This document shows, piece by piece, positions 1 to 11,700 of a stretch of DNA of 64,000 bases. Source of the stretch: Megalonaias nervosa (taxonomy: Eukaryota > Mollusca > Bivalvia > Unionida > Unionidae). Below the pieces are notes generated by a model, which saw only the letters and a program-made list of their open reading frames with translations, ran no database searches and had not been told where the DNA came from. The number at the start of each line of letters is the position of its first letter. Within the stretch, counting starts at the first letter, position 1. The stretch lies in assembly GCA_016617855.1 (NCBI GenBank), contig JAECUM010003237.1, positions 1-64,000 of the forward strand, written 5' to 3'. The translations under genes were made by a program, and so were the position numbers.

Positions 1-417
1 ATTGCACAACAACAACTGTAAATCAATGTACAGTCTTGTCTCAAGAATCCAATATCAATATGCCCATCAAAACAATGTAGAAATCTGTTAGAAAAACAAG
101 TTTTTAAAATTAATTACAAAATGCCTCTGTTCAATATATAACGATAAACACTAGCAAAATAAACAGAAGTCTAATAAAGAAACAACACAGCACCATGGCT
201 GATTGAAATTTATGCATTTTGGACAATTGATAAATTTTTCTAAACGCTGCTAGCACTGGGATTACATATTTGTATCTTAGAATTTCATGACATCAGCATT
301 TTTTTAAGCATTGCAATTATCCATTTTGCTGGTTCTACTGATGCATCATTTTAAAACCTAACTAGCAACAAGAAAAAGACAAAAATTCAATATCTAAAAT
401 TCTCAAATACAAAGCCT

Positions 418-669
418 ACCTATTTTTGTAGGTACTAAAAGCTGCCTCGCTTGACGCTCAGCATTAGGAGGTTAATGTTAGGACTGGTCGGCCTGGTGTC
501 AGAATAATGTGACTGGGTGGGACATCATGCTACATGTCTGCGGCATGATGTCCCAGTGCTAGACATCACTATAAACTGTCACACTGCAGACATCGAAGCG
601 ATATGACTGAAAAATTGTTAAAGCTACGTTAAAAATCTAAATCACACTCACACACACACCTATTTTTGT
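418..669 (+). mobile_element. SINE-1 copy A, 5'-truncated, with target duplication
   Basis: Body 430-657 in plus orientation ending in a short CA-rich tail. It lacks the tRNA-like head found in the other copies. Flanked by a 12-bp target-site duplication ACCTATTTTTGT (418-429 and 658-669). The body shares the GACTGGTCGGCCTGG and TGACTGAAAAATTGTTAAAG blocks with copies B-E. Confidence 0.85.
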
Positions 670-760
670 GCTAAATAAAGCATTTTTATCTATTCCTAAT
701 CCTTATTTTATTAACTTCATCATTTTTTTTTCTTTAAGTGGTTAAGAGTTTGTCACTTAC

Positions 761-947
761 ATTTTCATCCTGGCCAATCACTAGGTCCACACCTTCATCA
801 GTGTATTCTGGGTCCCCAGACTTAAGGGAAGCTGGATAAAACCCAGAACCCTGGCAGCTGTCATCAGCCAACCTTGTTGTTCTTGGGAAAAGCATGTGGG
901 CCTTGTAGCCAAACACCTGATCAATCAGGGACCTTGCCAAACGATAT
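761..947 (-). CDS. LLTP gene, visible exon 18 (residues 800-862), start of a LECT2/M23-like domain
   Basis: Acceptor CATCATAG, donor GTAAGT; A in (GG|A = Gly), phase 0 out. The first ~20 residues finish the helical region (YRLARSLIDQVFGY). Then DSCQGSGFYPASL and EGVDLVIGQDENV follow. In LECT2/M23 domains the corresponding pattern is CGxGxYxASR ... HxGVDxxCxDGxxVYAPF. The match in order and spacing is good, but the first zinc-ligand His is Asp here. The following exon, expected to carry the APF-like motif, is outside the window; positions 1-760 show no candidate. Confidence 0.82.
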
Positions 948-3900
948 CTATGATGTAAAAATACAACAAGGACTAAAAATGGAAGTCCTGTATAAATGTT
1001 CCTGGAGATGACTTTTTAAATTAATAAAATGTACACTCTGATGTATTCTTTAAAAACAGGGTTGAAAACCAAATGAGCTGTTAATGTTAAAAAAGTCATA
1101 TTAAAGAACATGGTAAGCTCTTAATAACCAAAATTCCATGGAAATATAACATTATAACCTTATTGTACACATCATTGTTTTTGCTCATTCAGACCCCTTC
1201 TGATACCAGTGCTGACTTATTTCTTCATTAAACTTGTTTAGAACCAGTAAGAATAGTCTAATGGGTCAGTGATATTACAGATACACTGTTGTGGGTTCAT
1301 ATGGCTATCACCATGTTACACCCTGGTCAAACAATGAAATATTCTATATTACATGGATTGCATGGGAAAGGGGTCCTATATCCTGTATATGCGCCATTGG
1401 GACTTTATATTTATAACCATGAAATCCAGGACAACTGTAACGTTACAAATAAGAGTGAATTTACAGAATTCATCTCAAAGTACAGCACACAAGATTTTTC
1501 AATTCCCCACACTTCACAGCAGGCAGAGGGGGGGTAGGGAGGATTAAGAAAAAACCTCCACTATCTCTAACATGTCCAGAGAGAGCTGCTGCGGCATCTC
1601 ACAGAGAGTAACTCTGTATACCACACTTTCTTGTGGAGTCGCATTCGATGGCCACCATGGAGTGCACATGGTCTCAATAAAATGGGCATGGCTTACTGTT
1701 TATGACCCCTGCAAGCATGTTCAAAGAAGTTCAGAGAAAGAGGGGCACTACGTCATGAATAGTTTCAGGAGCAATTTGACTACTTTTTACTACTGAAAAC
1801 ATGTGATAATTCAGTTAATTATAAACATTTGCTAGCTGTAACAAAGAAAATGTAGCATACTTAAAGCCAAATCAAAAGACAATATTAACAGAATGACATA
1901 GCCTCATATACTACATTTTGCTCAATGCATCTGATGTTTTTCTCTATCAATACTATGTTATTGGAATCTACATATGCATTCATGATTTTATTCCTGTTGC
2001 TGTTGTTATTGCGGGCTTAATGTCATTTTTCAGCACAAATACATGGCGGACAGTGGAAGAACCTAGAATATCCCAGGTAAAACAACCAACCCAAAGGAAG
2101 CAACTGGCAAGCTTTCTCATATACCAATGCTGTCCAAGCCAGAGACTCAAATCACTTGGCACCATGGGCACCTATTTCTGTTGACTGTGCAACATACTTT
2201 TAAATGATAATATATGAAAGTCGGTGATTTTTTACTCCCTGCAGTAAGAATAATGACAAACATTGAACAAATAACAAAATCACATTCATTCATACATGAA
2301 TGAAGTGGAAAAAATATTGCACAAGTTATGATTGTTACCCCATGCATAAGTTCTAACATAATGCTTTATTTCTTCTCACATCCAATAATATGTTTATAGA
2401 GGGGTAATTAAAACTTGACTTAAATGATGGAGACAAGTCTGTAGTGAAAAAAGTACAAAATTGTGTCAGTACAACAACTGGTCAAAATAAGCATGCCTTC
2501 TGATGATCATAACAGCAATGATTTTCACTGCAATCCACAGTAACAGCATTTATATTCACAAAATTCTGTTCTATTGGTTATCTTTGTTAGATTTATCCTT
2601 TATTTTACATACATTTTACAGAATAGTATCATCCTTATGATTTATACATTATCTGGTTGTAATTAATGTTTACATTTATTTGGAAGAGTTTATCTTCCTA
2701 AATCACCAGTACTTTTATCTGTACAATCTTTATTGCACAAAAAATGAAATAAAATCTGCTGAAAAGGACTTTTCAACCGTATTTCTGCAGTTGTAGTTAC
2801 ATATCATAAGCTGAATGCAATCTTTTATACTTTTATATGGTTCATCCATCCCCCTCCATACTGTCTTGCATTTTATGTATTGGCAACTTATTAAAGCACA
2901 CTTTGATTAGGACATGATACAAAAAGCTAGAGTTATCTTCCTTTAACACTTGGAAACAAAAACCTCTACTTCAGTAAATGCATTTCTATTTCATAACAAA
3001 TAAGAAAAAACACTGAAACCATCAACAAATTGATAATTGTAAAATCTTAATGCAGTTCTGAGACCATAAATGAAAAACAAGATGAATGACAAAATGCAAA
3101 TGTGGATGGAATGCAAACAGAACACAAATGGAATGCGTATGGATTGTAATTGGATCAAACTCATTTGAGATCTTAATGACATATGCCTATAATATAAGTG
3201 CGACCGAAACCTTTTGAGAAATTTTGTCTCGAGTGTTCACAAGCTTGTCCAATCTGATGCACAACTACCTCTTTAATATTCATGAATGCCAGTCACAAGT
3301 AAGTTTATCTGAGATCTTGATGACACATACTTCAGTAACAGATTTCATCAAATTCTGATTAGAAATATGGCCTCCAGTGTGTTCACATGCTCAGCCAATT
3401 AAATGCAAGATCACCTCCCTAATATGTATGGATCTTGCTCATAATCAAAGTCATCTGAGATCTTGATAATATTAGCTTGCATATCAACTCTGACACAAAT
3501 CTGACTAGATGTATGGCCCCCTGAGTATTCTCAAATACAGCCAATTAGATGCAAGACCGCCTCATTAATATGTATGGATGTTGCTTGTAATGGAAGTCAT
3601 CTGAGATCTAGACGATATTAGCATGCAAAGCAAATCTGACACAAATCTGATTAAAAATATGGCCTCTAGAGTGTTGTTTTTCTCAACTCAGCCCATCAGA
3701 TGCAAGATCACCTCATTAGTATGCATCAATACTCTTCTAGAATTTCCAAATGCTCAGTTAATCAGATACAAGTCACTCATACTCCAACTCATCCAAGGTC
3801 ATCCTAATATAAGCTTACATGCCAAATCTGATCAAAATCATGTCAGAAATATGATCCCTAAAATGTTCATAAGTTCAACCACTTAGATGCTTGATCACCT

Positions 3901-6900
3901 CATTAATATGCATTGATATCACTTATAATCAAACTCCTCTGAAATCCTGATGAAATTTGCAAACCATGATTGATCAAAAACATATCTTAAATAAATAATT
4001 TAGAGTTTTCACAAATGTGTATTGACAGCTGTATCTTGGACACAGGGCCATAACATATACTCACATGGCCTCTGGCCAAGTAAACTAAACACAGCAGTAC
4101 TCACCCTTCCTTGAGGGAGTTGTATGCATCTTTGATGTCTTTTACAATCTTAAAAATCTGCTGGAAATGTTTGATGAATGGATCAGCCATTCCTCTCAAG
4201 GTGTCAAATGGCTCCAACAGTTCATCCATTATTTCCTTCAAGTCCTGAACTACCTGTTTCTTTATATCAACCTGCAGCAAGGTGGACAGACAGATAAAAA
4301 AGGTATTTAAGTAGTTATTGGTTAACACAGAACAGATTAAAGTTGGACTCATAATGTATTTATATAGCAATACAACAGTGTGTCTAAAACCGATTCCATG
4401 TTCCCAAATATTCTTGAAAATTAATGAAAACTCAAATAATTAAATAATAAATAAATTTACCCATCTTCAGGCTATGATTATATATGAATTCAATTTGTCT
4501 CTGCAATAGCAGGTGCTGCTGCCTTCAAAAGTCCTGGGCCTATGATATCAAGTCCTGCTGATTTAGTATTATCAACGTTGGGCAGATATTTTAAAATAGA
4601 AGTTATGCTTACTCACAAATTTCAACTCATCATTTTTTGATAACCTTGATTTGGACTGAAACTAAAGGATATCATAGCAAGTAAGTATTCATTAAAATCA
4701 GTTTACCCCATCTCAAATCTATATTAACAGCAGTTAACACATTACCTGCTATTACTGCATTGCTGAGTGTACCAAGCCCATGGAATGTTAATGGCCCAAG
4801 ATCAGTTTCCAAGTGAACTTATCATTTTTGTCAGAAGGATGCTTTAAAATGGAGGATGACTTGAAAACTTACTGGGCTGATACAGTTGGACATAAAACAA
4901 AATGTCCTCACTCTGGTGTGATACTGATCAAAGGTAAAATTATGATAGAGTGTAGTCAGAGTGTCAGCAGGCAGCTTTCCTGACATCATCCAAAGAACAC
5001 TAATTGAAAAATACCCAAGATGCAGCAATAGCCCAGCCTCATGGGGTTTGATTTTCTTCGAAAAATTGAGAGAGACTGATAAGCTCTTTCACGAGTCCAC
5101 ACAATCCACCTCAAGATAGTGGATGTCAAAATATCTCATGTACATTCACAAGGGAGAAAAAAAATGTACAACCCTCTTCTTTTCTTTTGATTTAGAAATA
5201 GAAATGCAAAATGCCACCTAGGCAAAGGACTATGTCTTGCTCAGCCTCAGCAGAGAATACAACTGATATTGGGGATTTCCATATGAACAGGAACTACCAA
5301 AGGTTACCTGATTTTTATCCAGAAATGCTGGCTGGCAAAGAAGACCAAATCATAGTTAACAATGAACCAAAAGAAACCTTTTGAACTAATAAAACATCAA
5401 TTTCATTCCACCTACTTGCTGATGCTGGAGAGGGAATGTTAAAGGTAAATTTCCGGAAGGAAGCTTCACTCACAGTTTTAAAAGATGGTTTAAATAATGA
5501 CTGACATAACTGACAAATTACAAGATATGGCACTAATCCCTCTATCCAATAGGAGACCACTCCATTCTGAATTCTGTTCTCACACCCAAACAACATTTCA
5601 GCACTATAATGCTAAAACAAGCCAAAGGTTACTAATATCTTTTTGCCTTTTGAGGGCTGCATTTGTGAGGTAGTAGATGGACTTCTAACATATTTTATGA
5701 TTGGGGAACATATCTCAAGAAATTTGACCACAAATACTACCTACCATACTAGTTTTGCCTTTAGTGAATTTTGCCACAGGGTCCTCGCCATCTAAATAAG
5801 TGTTTACAAACCACTGAGGTCCTCCTTTTGCCAGACTCGAAGCAGCCTCAACAGTGAGTGTAGAAATCTCTTCCCATTGTGCTGAAACATCCCACCAATA
5901 TGGCTTCTCATCTAAAAGTAATATACAGAATACTGAAATATACGTGTTAAAGAACAAACTTCAACCATTATGGTTATTGTCAGCTTGATGACAGACTAGA
6001 AGGTGTGAGAGACTTACAGATTAAACAATTGTGATAACCATAAAGCTCCCACATCACAATAAATGTGGCCTTAAGAGCATCAAATTTTGAACCAATCAGC
6101 ACAAAATCAATACTGTTGTTGTTGTTGTTGGGTTTAACGCCATTTTTCAGCACAAGATAGGCTATACATGGTGGCCAGTGTAACTGGTAAAAGAAGAACC
6201 CAGGAAAACTCCCAGAAGAACCACTGACCCACGAGAAGTTACTGGCTAGCTTTCTCACACACACGCGTTAGCTGAGCCTAAGACTCGAACCCACACAGAC
6301 AGATGTGAGCGCTTTAGACCACTCAGCCATTCGGGCCCCCAAAATCAATACTAACACAGATCTTCCTTCCATTACTCCAAGTCTGAAGAACTATATGTAA
6401 TAACATAATTATGCTTCAATTGTATAGGTTTCAAGTTTTAGCAACATTATCAAACCAGAGCATTACAAAATGTATAAATTTTAGGATTTTAAAATCTACA
6501 GACTACTTTAATCATCATGAATCATCTACATCTCCATGATTCCAGACTTACAAAGAAGTGCTCTAAATTTATATGCCAAGCAGTGCTCTAACTTCATATG
6601 GAAAGCAGTGCTCTAACTTTATCTGCTACTTACTCAGAGCCTTTACTTCCATGACATAAATTTTGAATGTAGAAAATTACAAATATAAAAAATGTACCTC
6701 TGCAACTTGTGTACTATTTTGGACTGAAAGATTGTTGAAAGGTGTAAGAGTTATGCTCCAGAAACTAAAATTCTTATGAATAAAAAGACAGATAGGCATA
6801 GTGATAGCCATATTACTTACTAGGCATAGTGACAGCTATATTTCTTACTAGGCATAGTGATATCTATATTACTTACTAGGCATAGTGATAGCCATATTAC

Positions 6901-8256
6901 TTACTAGGTATAGTGATAGCTATATTACTTACAAGGCATAGTGATAGCTATATCACTCACTAGGCATAGTGATAGCTATATTACTCACTAGGCATAGTGA
7001 TAGCTATATTACTTACAAGGCATAGTGATAGCTATATTACTTACTAGGCATAGTGATAGGCATAGTGATAGCTATATTACTCACTAGGCACAGTGATAGC
7101 TATATTACTTCCAAGGCATAGTGATAGCTATATTACTTACTAGGCATAGTGATAGCTATATTACTCACTAGGCATGGTGATAGCTATATTACTTACAAGG
7201 CATAGTGATAGCTATATTACTTACAAGGCATAGTGATAGCTATATTACTTACTAGGCATAGTGATAGCTATATTACTCACTAGGCATAGTGATAGCTATA
7301 TTACTCACTAGGCATAGTGATAACTATATTACTTACTAGGCATAGTGATAGCTATATTATCTACTAGCGTGATAATAAATATTAAAAAATGTTACGTCAC
7401 CTTTTAGAAAGAAGCATGCCTCCATCGTCTTGTTTTTAGCATCCAGCAACTGTTTCACTGATAAATAAATGCTGAAAAATACAAACAAACCATTTTTAAA
7501 ACAAGAATCGCTCAAAAGGACTGACATTCTACTGACCAAAATGAATTTCCTCTTTTTTTCATTTTGAACTCCTGAGTGTTGAAACCATCTCTGACATTTT
7601 TGATGAAGAACAAGATTTTCAAGCTGACCAACATGATAGCCAAATTGCACATAAGATAGACCCTGGTCTCATTTAGCAAAAACCAGACAATACAGGAAGT
7701 CTTTAGGTGAAAACTATGTCAAGATGACCAACGATTAACGATGAGTAGCAATCACAAGATTTTCAAGATGGCCATGGTGGGATTATGGGGGATTTAAGAC
7801 TGGCAGCATTTTCATTGTGGACCAGCTGGATAATACAATGTCTTTGCACAAACACTCTATGCAAATATAGCTATCCATTTAAAAGGAGTAGCAATAACAA
7901 GATCTACAGATGGCCAACATGACAGCCATACTGCAAGCAAGATCAACACTAAAACCAAAACTACATATCAGAATTCTTTTGGTGAAAACCCTTTGTCAGT
8001 ATTACCATCTATTCTGATGGAGTAGTGATAGCTAGATTTTCAAGACAGCTGTCATAGTGGCCATACTGGATTTAAGATTGGCACCATTTTTGTTTAGGAC
8101 CAACAGGATAACACAAGCCTTTTGGTGAAAATCCCATGTTGATATGACCATCCATTCAGGTGGAGTAGTGATAGCAAGATTGTCAAAATGGTCACAGTGG
8201 TAGTCATAGTTGATGTCAGGATGGCACCAATTTCACTTAAGACCAAATATACCTTA

Positions 8257-8291
<35 letters not shown>

Positions 8292-8660
8292 GTTTCATGG
8301 CAAAATCCTCCAAGTTGTTTGGAAAGAGTTGCAATAAAAATTTAAATTTGTACTAATTGACAGATGACACTCAAAAGAAAACATCATTCAACAAGCTTTT
8401 CTGGTTTATTCAAGATAATGACTAAAAAGCAATGGGGAGATCAAACTGGTAGGTTTACTGGTTCATAAAATTCCTTCTTTGCTATAAATGTTCTACTGCA
8501 TAACTTAATTTGAAAATGTTAAGTTCATCATTGTTTCTGCACTGACATTATGTGAAGCCATATAACTTTGTTATAACTATCATAAATGTGCACTAATTTC
8601 ATGTACAAATCACATGATGTTATGTCAGTCAATGAAAATGCATCTCCGACACAGAACATG

Positions 8661-8756
<96 letters not shown>

Positions 8757-11700
8757 TATTTTTAACATAGATTTAACAATTTTTCAGTCATATAGCTACA
8801 ATGTCTGCAGTGTGGCAGTTTATAGTGATGTCCAGCATTAGAGCATCATGCTGTAGACATGTAGCATGATGTCCCATCCAGTCACATTATCCTGACACCA
8901 GGCTGACCAGTCCTAACACTAGCCTCTTAATGCTGAGTGCCTAGCAAGGCAGCTGTTAGTACCATTTTAAAAAGTCTTTGGCATGCTCGGCCAGGGTTCA
9001 AACCCGTGACCTCCCACATACAAGGCAGACACTCTAACCACTAGGCCAAAAGAGCAGCCTGAAACATGAAGTAGTTATTTTCTAAAGAAAAGTATGCAAC
9101 AATTTACATCTAAAATGTTTGAAGATAATTAATGATGAACTATACTTACTTAACAACTGCTTTTGCAATGGTAGCTAAGGCAATCTTGGGGTTTTTTGTT
9201 ATGTCACCAAACCCATCAATGATACTTTCCATACTCTTCCAAATCTTTGCACCAGCCTGGGGAATAATTATGGTCACTGTCTCCATCAGGGTCTGTGTTG
9301 TCATGGAAACAATATTTAAAAAGGATGTTAAATAACAATTACCATGTCTCCTCTACCCCATAAGTCACATACATCGACCAATCCCACACCCTAACAGGTT
9401 GGATACAAATTCTTAATCCTGAATTGTTTCAAGTAAAAATAGTAAATGAAAACTATGTCTGACTCCTGTATCTACATTCTCTATCCTTCCTAGCATGTAT
9501 ATTGCCTCCTGCTTTAGCATTACTACGAAATCAAACATATTTTTTACAGACTTAATTTTCAATACATTTCTTTTATTTTTATTTGCTCACTGCTATTTGT
9601 GTATCATGAACCTGAAACTTTGTTGAATTGTCGGCATAACTTGATTCTTTAGTGCTAAGCCAAATTGTTGTCACAGTGTACTCTATATACTATACGTATT
9701 GTACATAACAGACGACCTCAAGGAAGATTAGTTCCTGTAACTGACTGAGTTACCTTCTCTAAATAATCTTCTTCTTCTTATTATTACACTGTGTAGCAAA
9801 ATTTTTTTTTGTTCCTGGGTAGTAAGTGTTATTTCCTAAATTCTTATGCCACAAAAGTTTAGAAAATGGCTATTATTCCCCACAAACTTTTCTTTTGTGA
9901 CCAGGACAGTGAAATTTAGAAATTTACCTATTTTCCAGAACATTCCAGATAGGTTCAGCGCTGAATAAACTTGGAGTAACTTCTAGAACTTTCTAGAACT
10001 TTCCAGCAATATAAAAAGTAGTATAAATACAGGGGCCTTAAGCCCACCAGTTCAGTTTAGTTCCATCTGCCTAAGTGGATACATATCTGCATTTTTTTTG
10101 AGATGGCATCAAGAGGTTGCAAGCATCCGGCAGACATATTTTGCTATGTCTGCAGCCAATTTATCAAGACAAGAGCGAAGAAGTACTCCATGGTGTGTTG
10201 TTGTGTGTTGGATTTTTAACGTAGCTTTAACAATTTTTCAGTCATATCGCCACGATGTCTGCAGTGTGGCAGTTTATAGTGATGTCTAGCACTGGGGCAT
10301 CATGCCGCAGACATGTAGCATGACGTCCCACCCAGTCACATTATCCTGACACCAGGCCGACCAGTCCTAACACTAACCTCTTAATGCTGAGCGCCAAGCG
10401 AGGCAGCTGTTAGTACCATTTTTGTAAGTCTTTGGTATGACTCGGCCGGGGATCGAACCCACGACCTCCCGCATCCGAGGCGGACGCTCTAACCACTAGG
10501 CCACCAGAGTGGTCCATGGAAGCATCTGCCAAGATGTGTGAGGCCTACAAGGCATATTTCCGCATGCCTGTCAGGGATCAAGACAAACCCTGGACACTTC
10601 ATTTCACTTGCAAGCACTGCAAAAAACTCTGGAAGGTAAGATGGACAACTGTTGCTTGGAATTTTATGTTATAAAATTCGTTAAAATTTTTAAAATTGTA
10701 GAATTTTTAATTTTAAAATATTTTACAATTTTCGATGTTATTGAAAAAATATATATGAAAAAGTTGCAAGAATCTCTTACACATTAGTCATGAGTGAAAT
10801 AAATGTATTTTTGTAGGATGGTACAGAGGGGAAAAGAGAGCCATAAAGTTCGCTATCCCAAGAATTTGGTGGGAACCCACTGACCACTCAAGCAACTGCT
10901 ACTTCTGCATGGTGGACCCTTCCAAATGTCGAACTGGCAAGAATGCACCTACTATCACGTATCCGGACCTTCCTTCATCCATCACCCCGGTGCCACACTG
11001 CCCTTGAGCTCCCCATACCCACTCCTCTGAAGACAGTGCAGCCATCTTTAGAAGACAGCAGCAAGTCAGAGAGCATGGAAGACATTGTAGATCCAGATGA
11101 CAATGTCAGAGGTGGAGCTGAGGAGAGAAACCCATACTACCCCAACCAAAAAGACCTCAACAACCTGATCTGAGAACTTGGTCTCACCAAGTCCAATGCT
11201 GAGCTTTTGACGTCTAGGCTCAAGCAGTGGAACTTGTTGAATGAAAGTGTGCAAATCACAGATTAGAGGAAGCGTCACCAAGCATTTTCCTGCTTCTTCA
11301 CTCGTCAAGATGGGCTCTGCTTCTGCCACAGTGTGACCAGTCTGTTCGAGGCAATCGGAATCACCTGTAACCAGAATGAGTTGCACCTCTTCAATGACAG
11401 CTCATCCAGGAGCCTCAAAGCCATGCTGTTCCATAATGGGAACAAGTACCCATCTCTTCCCCTGGCTCACTCAGTGCACCTCAAAGAGGATTACAAGAGC
11501 ATTAAGACTTTGCTAGATGCCTTGAAGTATGATGAGTACAGCTGGGAGGTCATCGGAGACTTCAAAATGGTGGCATTCCTGATGGGTCTCCAAGTCAGTT
11601 TTACCAAGTTTCCCTGCTATCTTTGTCTTTGGGACAGCAGGGTCACAAAGGCACACTACCACAAGCAGGACTGGCCACAGCGGACCGAGTTCTCTGTGGG

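Noticed and set aside
6785..7372. CRISPR-like array
   Set aside because: Units are contiguous without unique spacers and the genome is eukaryotic; this is a minisatellite.
10440..10512. tRNA gene (A and B boxes present)
   Set aside because: It is the head of SINE-1 copy C; copies B, D and E have the same head with substitutions, and all are followed by the SINE body.
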